IMG/VR virus record: IMGVR_UViG_3300032093_000021
Span: 1-64,000 of that record
Source: a virus
Direction: 5' to 3' (one strand)
Length of the DNA stretch: 64,000 nucleotides
Shown: piece after piece, positions 30,949 through 39,158 of the stretch
How positions within the stretch are numbered: position 1 is the stretch's first letter
How the letters are laid out: the number at the start of each line of letters is the position of its first letter
Notes under the pieces: model-generated
The model's database searches: none
Told to the model about the DNA's origin: nothing
The model's input: only the letters and a program-made list of their open reading frames with translations
Translations under genes and position numbers: made by a program

Positions 30949-31147
30949 ATTCAATTCCTGAAATGTCTATTTTGAATTTGTCCTTATCCTCTGATATATT
31001 TTTGATTAAATCACGAGTTTTAATAAATTCGTCTTTCGGTAAATCAAAAATTACCGCCTTTGTTCCGGGATGTAATAAATCAATCCCTTCCGAAATCAAT
31101 GCCAATTTTTCTAGATACCCATCAACACTTTCTTGATTCTCTGCCAT
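30926..31147 (-). CDS. Hypothetical 73-aa protein
   Basis: Acidic alpha/beta protein (LALISEGIDLLHPGTKAVIF, ending [10 protein letters not shown]). It converges with the preceding plus-strand gene with a 23-nt overlap. No family recognised. Confidence 0.55.
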   Translation of the reverse strand: MAENQESVDGYLEKLALISEGIDLLHPGTKAVIFDLPKDEFIKTRDLIKNISEDKDKFKIDISGIEFIYLLSE

Positions 31148-31317
31148 AATGTATATTTTTTGGGTTTTAATGTTTCAATTATATTTTCTCTATTAGTATT
31201 TTTAATTTTATTTAAAAATTTTTTTTTCTCAACTTCCAATTCTATATTATCTCTTTGGATTTCATTCTGATACCAACTTAATATTTTCTCTGTCCTCTGA
31301 TTGTTCATCTTCGTCAA
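31111..31317 (-). CDS. Small coiled-coil protein
   Basis: 68 residues (or 65 from the second Met), mostly a basic helix with heptad character (RTEKILSWYQNEIQRDNIEL), ending QRIKKVLMGI. Overlaps its neighbours by 37 and 56 nt. Function unknown. Confidence 0.5.
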   Translation of the reverse strand: MTKMNNQRTEKILSWYQNEIQRDNIELEVEKKKFLNKIKNTNRENIIETLKPKKYTLWQRIKKVLMGI

Positions 31318-31699
31318 AATTTACATTATAAATATTTTTAATATTAAATTCCAAATTTTTGAGATCATTTAGTTTACTATGATCAAAAAGTTCTTTTAAT
31401 TCCTTTATTTTTACTTCAAATAAACTTTCTTTTTCTTCTCTTTCTCTATTATATTTAACAATACCAATTATATTATTAAATAACTTTTCCATCAATTCTT
31501 CGTTGAACTCTACTGCGAATGAAAAACATCTGAAGTTATCTTTTGAACTGGGTTGTTCTAAAATCGTTTTTTCATCTACATATTTTTTTGGTATTTTCCA
31601 TGTTTTAGGAAACTCAATATCAATAGACAAATAGTTTTGAAGTTTTCTTATTGATATGAGATAAGGAAAGAAATCTAAGAGTAATTTGTATAAGTTCAT
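31262..31699 (-). CDS. Hypothetical 145-aa protein
   Basis: Starts MNLYKLLLDFFPYLISIRKL. N-terminal alpha/beta part with KTWKIPKKYVDEKT, then a charged coiled-coil half (KYNREREEKESLFEVKIKEL). No family recognised. Abuts the upstream membrane protein gene with no gap. Confidence 0.55.
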   Translation of the reverse strand: MNLYKLLLDFFPYLISIRKLQNYLSIDIEFPKTWKIPKKYVDEKTILEQPSSKDNFRCFSFAVEFNEELMEKLFNNIIGIVKYNREREEKESLFEVKIKELKELFDHSKLNDLKNLEFNIKNIYNVNFDEDEQSEDRENIKLVSE

Positions 31700-31885
31700 T
31701 TATATGTTTTTAATTATATAAGTTATAAAATACGATAAAAAAATACCATGTATTATAAGTTCCCTACCCCTTAATATTTTTTCTTCCGGATGGAGTAGGG
31801 CACTTATAAATTTTGTTAACAATCTCAAAGTCACTAAGATTGAAAATACAAAAACGTACAAAAAAATAGTTTCAACATTAAGCAT
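31700..31885 (-). CDS. Small two-span membrane protein
   Basis: 61 residues with a first hydrophobic span (TIFLYVFVFSILVTLRLLT) and a second near the C-terminus (IIHGIFLSYFITYIIKNI-like). The start overlaps the H1-like gene by 8 nt. Function unknown. Confidence 0.6.
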   Translation of the reverse strand: MLNVETIFLYVFVFSILVTLRLLTKFISALLHPEEKILRGRELIIHGIFLSYFITYIIKNI

Positions 31886-32069
31886 TTTTTTCTGACTTTC
31901 TGTCTTCCAATATCTCTTGTCTAAGAGTTTGTAATAAACTTTTGAGTTCTTGTGCTAATTTTCTAGCTCTAGTACCTGCGCTTTTGTTTCCCTTTTGGAA
32001 TTTAAGTGTATCTACAGATAACTCTTCAGTTTTAACTTTGATTTGTTCAATAGTTGATAATTCTGACAT
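31878..32069 (-). CDS. Histone H1-like (Hc1-type) protein
   Basis: 63 residues. The core TLKFQKGNKSAGTRARKLAQ then ELKSLLQTLRQEI matches the Hc1-type histone H1-like proteins of Bacteroidota (pattern F-x2-GNK-x-AGTRARK-x2-QE-x-K). In hosts these small proteins bind DNA and help organise the nucleoid. A phage copy may compact phage DNA or alter host chromatin. Basic but with acidic ends. Confidence is high for the motif, moderate for the role. Confidence 0.75.
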   Translation of the reverse strand: MSELSTIEQIKVKTEELSVDTLKFQKGNKSAGTRARKLAQELKSLLQTLRQEILEDRKSEKNA

Positions 32070-32132
32070 TTTTTTAAATTTTATCGTTTATTGTATATAA
32101 CAATAGGGTTTTTTTGATTTCAAGTAAATACA

Positions 32133-32606
32133 TTATGAATAATCACTCATGTTTTTATCTAATAATTTATAAACCTCAGTAAAAAGATCTAGGTCAGGTT
32201 TAGTAAATGGAAAATCTCTATCAAATAACTCTTCAAAAAACTTTCCCAAAGAGTTTCTTATTGACATATTTTTTTGATTATAAAACACTTCAGTCAAAAA
32301 AACTAAAAAATAATCATAATGATCTCCTCTATCATTGAATTCAATATTTTCTTTTTTAAATGAATTTATTGTTGTTTCCCAACACCAATCAAAATGTTTT
32401 TTTTTATCTTCATCAGACAAAATTATCTTGGTTTCATTTGGTAAACTCTCGTCACCCAAATAAGTTTCGCTAATCAACATTATCAATGATGTACAAAAAT
32501 CGTAAAAAAGTTCACATTTTTCAGTAATAATGTTGTTAACATTCATCCAAACTTGCACTTCATCTTCCGGTATAGGTTTCATCACCCAAGAAAAAAAATT
32601 CTCCAT
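32133..32606 (-). CDS. Hypothetical 157-aa protein
   Basis: Starts MENFFSWVMKPIPEDEVQVW. Mostly helical, rich in aromatic and acidic residues. Its first codons form one arm of a terminator hairpin (32599-32626), an unusual arrangement. No family recognised. Confidence 0.6.
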   Translation of the reverse strand: MENFFSWVMKPIPEDEVQVWMNVNNIITEKCELFYDFCTSLIMLISETYLGDESLPNETKIILSDEDKKKHFDWCWETTINSFKKENIEFNDRGDHYDYFLVFLTEVFYNQKNMSIRNSLGKFFEELFDRDFPFTKPDLDLFTEVYKLLDKNMSDYS

Positions 32607-32626
32607 AGAAATTTATCTATGGAGAA
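32590..32626 (-). terminator. Terminator hairpin overlapping the next gene's start codon
   Basis: On the minus strand TTCTCCATAGA (32616-32626) pairs with TCTATGGAGAA (32599-32609) around a 6-nt loop, an 11-bp stem followed by eight T residues. The second arm contains the ATG at 32606 and the T-run encodes Phe-Phe. It would end the transcript of 32656-34551 and can only be read through for expression of the next gene. Confidence 0.75.
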
Positions 32627-32655
32627 TATAATCAATTAATTACTTTTTTTGTAGG

Positions 32656-34551
32656 TTATTGTGTTCTTTTATCGTAATTCATTAAATTCTTGATCTTGTT
32701 AAATTCTTCTGATAGTAAAATATCATTTTTTTCCTCAGTTGACTCAAGTTGATTCAGAATTTTTGTCGCCTTTGATGCGGCATCCTTACCATAATTTTGT
32801 TTGAATTTTGCCGCACGACCTGAATTTCCTTTAACAATTTCAGCAGGTTGTGGAGCTTTGTTGTAAGCTATGTCCTTAACCGCCCCCAACAAATTATCCT
32901 TTCTAATCTGATTTCTTTTTTTATTTACACCTGTTTCAACCGCATTTGCCCATTTTGGATTGTTACCTGTTTTAGAGGATCCTTCTATGTTAGAAGTTAT
33001 TCTATCCTCATCCGGGTGAATTTCATCATAGACGAGATTTTCTTGACCCGCAGCCGTAAAATTATCAATATATTCAGAAGTCGCATTGTCAGGTTGGTAT
33101 GCCATTTTTTCCATTTTAGCTAATTCACCATTACCTTTAGGAAAATGTTTGGGACTTGTTTCGTATCCCCCTTTAGATCCGTCTTTCAGATAATCTTTTA
33201 ACTTTTGCGTTACACTTTTGATATAATCATCATTTTCTTTTTTAGAACCTTTCAGGGCTTTTTCAGTTTCAGCCCATCCTTTAGGTTTTTTACCTCCGAA
33301 ATACTTATCACTTTTTTGCTCCAAAACAATCTGTTCAATTAAATTGATCATTTCTGACTCAGTTAATTCAATTGATTCTTTAACACTTTTCTTTTTATGT
33401 TCCACCCCTTTATAAGCTTTTATATTTTTTGCGAAATTAGCTTTTTTAACTAATTTAGGATCTCCACTTTTCATCGCTTTATCTATACAAGATTTAGTAA
33501 CTTCACCACCACAATATTCTTTGAATGAACCTTCAGTTCCTTTTTTCTCCATTTTTTTCACTGCTTTTTGGATGAATTTTTCGGCTTCATCCAAGTTTGA
33601 TCTATCTGTATAAGTTTTTCCACCTAACTTAAATTTTCCACCTTTTTTTGTTTTTCTTAAAGCATTTGTAAAAGCGTTTCCCTCTTCCATCTCATCAGTT
33701 TCACCTAAACCTAATTTACCTTTTATTTTGTTTAAAAAAGAACTTTTTTTAGGTTCTTCAAATTCAATATCTTCAACACCATTATATCTTCTTTTACCTA
33801 ATGGAACGTCTTCAGATTCAATATCCTGAAAATCATAATCAGTTTTTTTACCTCTGTCGTACATACCACCTGTTTTCTCATGAAAATGATCAGAATCAAT
33901 ATTATCGTAATATCCAATTCCTTCTTCTAATTCATCATCAAAATCAGACACAAAACGTTCAACATCTTTATCACCCATTAAATGACTTCCAGCTTTTTTA
34001 CCTCTGAAAGAGTGCATTGGTTCTCCTTCTCCCGGATATTCGTCTGTATATTCCAAGTCATCTTCAAATGAAGGTGACTTGAATTTGTATTTTCCACCTT
34101 TTTTCAATTTAGAAAGTTCAATTTCACCAACCTCTTTTTTCTTTTTTGATCCACGAAGAAGTTTGAAATCTTCTTTATCTAATCTACCATTTTTATTTCT
34201 ATCTAATCTTTTCTGACCACCATGTAATCTTTCAGTAATGCTTCCTTTACAAAACATTTGTGTTCTTTCATCGTCAGGTCCAAAGTTAGCCATATGATAT
34301 TTACAAGTTTCATCATTGTCACCTGTAGATTTATCAGTTATGTCCGTTTCCCCACCATCCATTTCAGATTCATCTTCCTCAGATATATCTGTCCCTGAAA
34401 TAGTCACAGGACCTTGTGGATTCCAATCTTCTGATGTTGCCGCTTGAGGTCCAGTCCAACCGGCAGCATCAATTTTATTACTCAATTCTTCTGTTTTTTC
34501 CTCTAAAGATTCTTTCATAGCAACTTTTATTAATTTATCAATATGATTCAT
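32656..34551 (-). CDS. Large Lys/Glu-rich protein with tag, EF-hand-like motif and internal tag copy
   Basis: The ATG at 34551 (MNHIDKLIKVAMKESLEEKT) is favoured; the longer frame overlaps the upstream gene and ignores the TATTTATT element 12 nt upstream. 631 residues, rich in Lys, Glu, Gly and Asp. DRNKNGRLDKED at about 117-128 fits an EF-hand calcium loop. Residues about 320-370 include GTEGSFKEYCGG...KSGDPKLVKKANFAKN, a widespread unnamed phage domain. A second tag copy, IELTESEMINLIEQIVLEQ, occurs near the middle, so the protein may be cut into at least two parts. The composition resembles a prohead core or scaffold. This role is inferred. Confidence 0.65.
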   Translation of the reverse strand: MNHIDKLIKVAMKESLEEKTEELSNKIDAAGWTGPQAATSEDWNPQGPVTISGTDISEEDESEMDGGETDITDKSTGDNDETCKYHMANFGPDDERTQMFCKGSITERLHGGQKRLDRNKNGRLDKEDFKLLRGSKKKKEVGEIELSKLKKGGKYKFKSPSFEDDLEYTDEYPGEGEPMHSFRGKKAGSHLMGDKDVERFVSDFDDELEEGIGYYDNIDSDHFHEKTGGMYDRGKKTDYDFQDIESEDVPLGKRRYNGVEDIEFEEPKKSSFLNKIKGKLGLGETDEMEEGNAFTNALRKTKKGGKFKLGGKTYTDRSNLDEAEKFIQKAVKKMEKKGTEGSFKEYCGGEVTKSCIDKAMKSGDPKLVKKANFAKNIKAYKGVEHKKKSVKESIELTESEMINLIEQIVLEQKSDKYFGGKKPKGWAETEKALKGSKKENDDYIKSVTQKLKDYLKDGSKGGYETSPKHFPKGNGELAKMEKMAYQPDNATSEYIDNFTAAGQENLVYDEIHPDEDRITSNIEGSSKTGNNPKWANAVETGVNKKRNQIRKDNLLGAVKDIAYNKAPQPAEIVKGNSGRAAKFKQNYGKDAASKATKILNQLESTEEKNDILLSEEFNKIKNLMNYDKRTQ

Positions 34552-34563
34552 AGTTTTTTTTTT

Positions 34564-34571
34564 AATAAATA
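34564..34571 (-). promoter_or_regulatory. TATTTATT element upstream of 34551
   Basis: Minus strand TATTTATT with a 12-nt gap to the ATG. It overlaps the end of the upstream gene's intergenic space. Confidence 0.4.
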
Positions 34572-34573
34572 TT

Positions 34574-35506
34574 TCAATAGTTTGGTTTATTTCTCTTAGT
34601 TTCCAATTCATTTTGGATAATTGATTTAATCACATCAGGAGAAACATTATATTTTAAACTTACGTCTTCAATTACTTTTTTTACTTTTTCATTTTCATAT
34701 ATTTTTAAAGCTTTAATATCTCCCTGATTACAATAAGGGAAAGTTTTACATTTTTTCTTTATTGTTACAAAATTTCCACCCGGTATTTGGGTTTTTGACC
34801 TCCCTCTCCAATCTTTTTTTGAGGTTGATTTTGCCCAAGCTGCGGTTGTTACGTAAGATCCTGATGAACCAGACCCAGTGGCTTCCTTGGTTTCAGTTTT
34901 TTTCCCTTTTTTTTTCTTCTTTGATTGTTCTTCTTTTTCTTTAAATTCGTCTAACATGTTTTTTACTTTTGATAAAGTCTCATCAGAAACTTTATCACTC
35001 CTTTTGATATACCCATATAAATCTTCAAAACTGAAAGCATACGCATCCATTATCAAAAATAAAAGTTGTCTATATAAATCTCTATCTTCATTTTTTAAGA
35101 TTTTTAAAACTTCATCTGCCTTCTCATATTCATCAACTTTCATAACCTCTTCTAAATTAGTTTTTTCTGTTGATATTGGAGGTGCGAATGATCCTGCCGC
35201 GGAAGCTGAAGTTGCTTCTTTATTCTCAATTTTTTTTAACTTGTTATAATATTCTAAATCTTCATACAAATGATCCATGGCTATTTTTTTAGCCACTTGT
35301 TTGTTATCAGTATGTTCCATTTCAATTTTAGTCCCTTGAATAATTGCGTCCTTAACTTTTTTTTCAACCAAAGAAATGTCTTTCCCTTTTTTATGATTTT
35401 TCTTAACAATCTCATCAAAGGTTTTGTTTTTGATTGAAGATTTCTTCAATGCTTTTTCTATTAAATAATTTAAAACTTTACTCATTTTTTTAATTTGATT
35501 TTCCAA
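34574..35506 (-). CDS. DUF5661-containing core-like protein
   Basis: 310 residues. IIQGTKIEMEHTDNKQVAKK then MDHLYEDLEYYNKL is the DUF5661 pattern found in virus and phage proteins. It is followed by EATSASAAGSFAPPIS and later EATGSGSSGSYVTTAAWAKS, with GGNFVTIKKKCKTFPYCNQG. Low-complexity Ala/Ser/Gly patches right after Glu resemble linker and cleavage regions of prohead core proteins. Charged helices and Lys/Glu repeats in between. Probably a structural or packaged protein next to the large core-like gene; not proven. Confidence 0.65.
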   Translation of the reverse strand: MENQIKKMSKVLNYLIEKALKKSSIKNKTFDEIVKKNHKKGKDISLVEKKVKDAIIQGTKIEMEHTDNKQVAKKIAMDHLYEDLEYYNKLKKIENKEATSASAAGSFAPPISTEKTNLEEVMKVDEYEKADEVLKILKNEDRDLYRQLLFLIMDAYAFSFEDLYGYIKRSDKVSDETLSKVKNMLDEFKEKEEQSKKKKKGKKTETKEATGSGSSGSYVTTAAWAKSTSKKDWRGRSKTQIPGGNFVTIKKKCKTFPYCNQGDIKALKIYENEKVKKVIEDVSLKYNVSPDVIKSIIQNELETKRNKPNY

Positions 35507-36129
35507 TATATTCCTCCCTGTATTGAAGGCACCAAAGCGTTTGTAATCCCAATTCCTAAACTATACATGTTATCAGATTTTGTTTTCAAAACAAAATTAG
35601 GTCCGAAAAAGTTGAACCCTTGTCTAGTAACCCCAACTAATCCTCCTACATAAACCTGATTAACAGGTAGCTTAACAACAATAATACTATCTTTTATTAC
35701 AATTTGATTGATGTCAGATTTTAAAGTCCTACCTTTTATCTTGTTCTCTTGAACTGTATCAACCAATGTTATGGTACCCAAACTATCCTCCAATTTTATC
35801 GTATCTTTATAAACTCTTTTAGAATAGTAATCTTTCAATATAGCGGCAGTATCTACATCGGCGGGGACATCAATATAAACAGGAGTTTCAACGTAAATAG
35901 TTTGACCTGGTTTATACACTGTTTGAGTTTTTGGAATATACTGTGTATCTATAACTCTTTGGATTACAGTATATTTTTTTCCTCCAACCTTTATTGTATC
36001 TCCCGGTTTTACAGGTGGTTTAGGCGTACAAAGTTTCAATAAAAGAATGACAATAATTAAACAAATTATCATCAAGGTTTTCAAATCCAAGTATTCATAA
36101 AATTTTTTAGAGTTCTTCTTCATCTTCAC
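35482..36129 (-). CDS. Membrane-anchored periplasmic protein (possible lysis accessory)
   Basis: 215 residues with an N-terminal transmembrane helix (LMIICLIIVILLLKLCTP) and a long periplasmic part with VDTQYIPKTQTVYKPGQTIY-like strand repeats, DTAAILKDYYSKRVYKDTIK and a C-terminal beta region. Proteins of this layout (ILKDY-x-K-x-VY-x-DT) are frequent in Bacteroidota phages. Position near an amidase and other membrane proteins suggests a lysis or envelope role. Start may be the third residue (MKKNS). Confidence 0.6.
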   Translation of the reverse strand: MKMKKNSKKFYEYLDLKTLMIICLIIVILLLKLCTPKPPVKPGDTIKVGGKKYTVIQRVIDTQYIPKTQTVYKPGQTIYVETPVYIDVPADVDTAAILKDYYSKRVYKDTIKLEDSLGTITLVDTVQENKIKGRTLKSDINQIVIKDSIIVVKLPVNQVYVGGLVGVTRQGFNFFGPNFVLKTKSDNMYSLGIGITNALVPSIQGGIYWKIKLKK

Positions 36130-36736
36130 CTCCTTTTTGCATAGTTTTTTTCCTTGATGCCAATACCTTAGCCCATTTAGATTTGAACTTTTCGTAATAA
36201 GCCTGTAACTTTCTCATTGTTTCCAAAAAGTTTTCATCAACTTTCATCATCGTCCCGTTTATATAAATTCCATTGTTTTCACCAATTGTGAAATAAAATT
36301 CCATGTCAAAATCTATAATCTTTCCACCCCATTCTACATCCTTTGTATATACATTCAAGTTTTCAAAATCTACGAGATCAGATACTTCATTGATAAATTC
36401 ATCCATAGTTTCCTGAAACGCCACTTTTTCATCTGTCGTTAGTTCCAAATCACTTTGGTCTCTACCATGTAAAGTTATCATTCCACCTGAAATTCTATAA
36501 GCTTGTTGCTTATCGTCTTTCATTTTTTCTTTTTCCGAATCAATTTTTTCTTCAGTACTTTTAATTGGATTAATTTTTTGGAATACATCGGATCCTGATT
36601 TTTCATCATCTTGTTCCATTAAAATACCATACTTTTTTTTAATTGAGTAATTTTCCTCATTTAAATTAGATTTAAGCATCTTGTTAGATGCCTTCAATAA
36701 CTTTTTTATTTCATCATACGAATTGCTCATTCTCAA
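36107..36736 (-). CDS. Tagged acidic protein, core-like
   Basis: 209 residues. MRMSNSYDEIKKLLKASNKM leads into LNEENYSIKKKYGILMEQDD, the second half of the shared tag (E-E-x4-I-x2-K-Y-G-I-L-x-E). The rest is acidic and alpha/beta with GGKIIDFDMEFYFTIGENNG. Potential cleavage sites follow LNE and LME. Located in the cluster of core-like and lysis genes. Function unknown. Confidence 0.6.
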   Translation of the reverse strand: MRMSNSYDEIKKLLKASNKMLKSNLNEENYSIKKKYGILMEQDDEKSGSDVFQKINPIKSTEEKIDSEKEKMKDDKQQAYRISGGMITLHGRDQSDLELTTDEKVAFQETMDEFINEVSDLVDFENLNVYTKDVEWGGKIIDFDMEFYFTIGENNGIYINGTMMKVDENFLETMRKLQAYYEKFKSKWAKVLASRKKTMQKGGEDEEEL

Positions 36737-37319
36737 AATATTTTATAAATAAATCAAAATCAAATGCCGGACTTAAATCTGTAGATTTGGAGTTGAAATT
36801 ACTTTTTGATATTATACCATTATATCTTTCAACACCTTCCACTTTTGTATTATGACCGACACATTTTTTATCAATAGAGAAATCATCCGTTAACTTATTA
36901 CACAATTCAGCACAACTTTTAAGTTGTTCTTCAGTATAAGGTTGCCAAAAGAAATAATCTCTCCATTTTCTTTCAAAAATTTCTCCTTTATAAATATCAC
37001 CAATCCAGTTAACGTAATAATCTGTTAGTGGTCTTTTTTCTAACCAACCCAAATTTTCAAGAACCACTATAATTGAGTTCTTATTTATAGATTCTTTTTT
37101 GAAAAATGAAGAATAAGTGTCGTCCGGAATCAAGTTATATATAATTCCCTCTCTACTTATTACATAATTAGGAATTTTATTGTATTTTTTGTTGTGTCTT
37201 TCTTTTAATGAGGTAATATAATATCTAATATCACGTGAAGTGTTAGCCAAAATAATTTGTTTTTTTTTCTTATTTTGACTGATATAACTTAAATTTTCAA
37301 TTTTTTCAATATTAAACAT
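36714..37319 (-). CDS. N-acetylmuramoyl-L-alanine amidase-like endolysin
   Basis: 201 residues matching the amidase_2/PGRP fold as seen in Bacteroidota phages: TSRDIRYYITSLKERHNKKY, NYVISREGIIYNLIPDD, NKNSIIVVLENLGWL, FFWQPYTEEQLKSCAELCN, CVGHNTKVEGV and a C-terminal SPAFDFDLFIKY. It should cut the amide bond between muramic acid and the stem peptide for host lysis. The late His (VGHN) is present; the usual early zinc His of the RxxxxIxxH motif is not obvious, so metal binding may differ. Next to three membrane-protein genes. Confidence 0.75.
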   Translation of the reverse strand: MFNIEKIENLSYISQNKKKKQIILANTSRDIRYYITSLKERHNKKYNKIPNYVISREGIIYNLIPDDTYSSFFKKESINKNSIIVVLENLGWLEKRPLTDYYVNWIGDIYKGEIFERKWRDYFFWQPYTEEQLKSCAELCNKLTDDFSIDKKCVGHNTKVEGVERYNGIISKSNFNSKSTDLSPAFDFDLFIKYFENEQFV

Positions 37320-37320
37320 T

Positions 37321-38010
37321 CTATTTTGTGTAAACTAATCTTTTTACTTTTTCATCTTCAATATTTTCCTGTTCTTTTGTTTCTTGATCCGATTCTTTTT
37401 TACCTAGTAAAATTTCTTCAGCTTTATCTATCTCCTCTTTACTTGGCATATTAACAATTAAATCTTTATCATAGTTCTCCTTTTCTATTTTTCCGGCGAT
37501 TTTACTCAACTCTTCAATATCAACATCAGTTGTTTTTTTCTTATTTTTTTCCTCTTCTTCAAACTTAACTAACATGTGTAAAAACGATAAAGATATTAGC
37601 GGCAACATTCCCCCCGAGAAGAAAGCCAAGAATCTTTTATGACCTATTAAATCTCCGGATTCAACCCCCATCAAACTAACCAACGGATCTACAAGATCAA
37701 CCCAGTCCCTAAAAATAGGATTGTTTATATCAATAAACTGATATGCAAAAAATATGTTTCCTATGAACTGAATGAGTGTTACAATACCGAATGGGAAGTA
37801 AACCTTTCTACCCATATTTGCGGATATAGCCGCTAATGCAGATAAGGCGGCAATCTCAATACCTACTGAAAGATATATAGCCCAACTAAACGGATTAGAT
37901 ATTCCATACCATTTTGTTACGTGAGATATTGACACCAACGCAACCAAAATTATCGGAACTAAAAATGAAACATATATAATGTTTTTAATATTTCTTTGAA
38001 ACCAATTCAT
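37321..38010 (-). CDS. Polytopic membrane protein (holin-like candidate)
   Basis: 229 residues with about four transmembrane helices in the first 155 residues (IIYVSFLVPIILVALVSI, WAIYLSVGIEIAALSALAAI, FGIVTLIQFIGNIFFAY, FLAFFSGGMLPLISLSFL) and a long charged cytoplasmic tail. It lies 1 nt from the amidase gene and overlaps the next membrane protein gene by 1 nt, as expected for a lysis cassette. Holin function is a guess based on position. Confidence 0.6.
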   Translation of the reverse strand: MNWFQRNIKNIIYVSFLVPIILVALVSISHVTKWYGISNPFSWAIYLSVGIEIAALSALAAISANMGRKVYFPFGIVTLIQFIGNIFFAYQFIDINNPIFRDWVDLVDPLVSLMGVESGDLIGHKRFLAFFSGGMLPLISLSFLHMLVKFEEEEKNKKKTTDVDIEELSKIAGKIEKENYDKDLIVNMPSKEEIDKAEEILLGKKESDQETKEQENIEDEKVKRLVYTK

Positions 38011-38291
38011 TATTTACTTCTTAATCTTTTTATCTCCTCATCTATTTGAGTTTGTCTTTGAACGTCGAGGATCTTTCTGTCAGTAGCTTGGATCATTCTT
38101 TTTTCCGCTTCCAATCCACTAATTCTTAATTCAACTTCCAACTCCTTTTTTGTATAAGTAGAATCTTTAATCAGTTGAATCTCTTTTCTGATTTTAGTTA
38201 ACTCTCTTGAGTCTCCACATGTCTTAACTAATGTTAATAATGAAATAGCTAAGATTATGTTTGCAAAATTTTCAGTTATAAATTTTTTCAT
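38010..38291 (-). CDS. Membrane-anchored coiled-coil protein (spanin-like candidate)
   Basis: 93 residues: an N-terminal membrane helix (FANIILAISLLTLVKTCG) and a long charged coiled coil (SRELTKIRKEIQLIKDSTYT, VQRQTQIDEEIKRLRSK). This is the architecture of inner-membrane spanins. It begins the lysis cluster right after the sigma gene terminator. Confidence 0.55.
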   Translation of the reverse strand: MKKFITENFANIILAISLLTLVKTCGDSRELTKIRKEIQLIKDSTYTKKELEVELRISGLEAEKRMIQATDRKILDVQRQTQIDEEIKRLRSK

Positions 38292-38316
38292 ATTTAAAAG
38301 TTTTATTATAATAAAA

Positions 38317-38349
38317 TAAAAAAAAATGGACTATTATAAATAGTCCATT
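38317..38349 (-). terminator. Rho-independent terminator after the sigma factor gene
   Basis: Minus strand AATGGACTATT (38339-38349) pairs with AATAGTCCATT (38325-38335), an 11-bp stem with a 3-nt loop, then a T-run. The upper stem and loop also contain TATTTATA, so the element may double as a start signal for the lysis genes. Confidence 0.85.
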
Positions 38350-38355
38350 CTCATA

Positions 38356-39156
38356 TTAAAGGTAATCAAAGAGTACCGAACTCTCATTCCTGAGCTTCCT
38401 TAGTGCTTTTTCTTTAATTTGTCTAACTCTTTCTTTGGTTAAATCAAAATCAGTTCCAATATCTTCTAAAGTTCTATTGTTTCCGGTAAGTCCGAAGTAA
38501 TCCTCAATAATAATTCTTTCTCTATCATCTAAAACATTGAGGATATCAATCAGTTTTTGTTTTAGAATATCTTGGTTATTAAAAGATTCATCAGGTGAAA
38601 CCGCATTTGGGTTTGTAACAATATCCATTAATGTGTCTCCCTCCTCATTTATAGAATTATCAATTTGGAGAATTGATGGGAGATTTGCGAACTTGTCAGA
38701 CAATTCAGTAATACCTTGTTCTACCGCCTTCTTTTCCTTATGAAGTTCTTGAACAATATTCACCGGGAGACGGATTGTTCTTGCGTTTTCATTCAGAGAT
38801 TGAAGAATTGATTGTCTAACCCACCAAACAGCGTAAGATATAAATCTGAGGTTTTTGGTCCAATCAAAGTTCTTGATTGCTTTGATGAGTCCAAGATTAC
38901 CTTCGGCGATAAGATCATTCAGATCTAACCCTTGGTTTTGGTATTGCTTTGCCACGGTAATAACGAATCGGAGATTACCCTCAACTATTTCCTTTTCAAT
39001 TTCTTCCTTAACTTGTTTGGACACTCTACCTGAAGACATAATAGAGGATAACTCTCTTTCTCTTTCAGGTGTCATAACCTTAATCTTGCGAAGGTCTTTC
39101 AAATAGGAATAGATTTCTTCCTGATTAATCGGTGCACTTTCTGTTTTTTCTTTCAT
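38356..39156 (-). CDS. RNA polymerase sigma factor (sigma-70 family)
   Basis: 266 residues. Region 1.2: EEIYSYLKDLRKIKVMTPER (13-32). Region 2: NLRFVITVAKQYQNQGLDLN, DLIAEGNLGLIKAIKNFDW and LRFISYAVWWVRQSI (61-117), with the core-binding and -10-melting residues intact. A short region 3 (about 130-165). Region 4: LDDRERIIIEDYFGLTGN, then TLEDIGTDFDLTKERVRQIK (helix-turn-helix). It looks like a group 2 relative of the host primary sigma and should direct host RNA polymerase to phage promoters, possibly the TATTTAT set. It ends at a strong terminator. Confidence 0.95.
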   Translation of the reverse strand: MKEKTESAPINQEEIYSYLKDLRKIKVMTPERERELSSIMSSGRVSKQVKEEIEKEIVEGNLRFVITVAKQYQNQGLDLNDLIAEGNLGLIKAIKNFDWTKNLRFISYAVWWVRQSILQSLNENARTIRLPVNIVQELHKEKKAVEQGITELSDKFANLPSILQIDNSINEEGDTLMDIVTNPNAVSPDESFNNQDILKQKLIDILNVLDDRERIIIEDYFGLTGNNRTLEDIGTDFDLTKERVRQIKEKALRKLRNESSVLFDYL

Positions 39157-39158
39157 TC

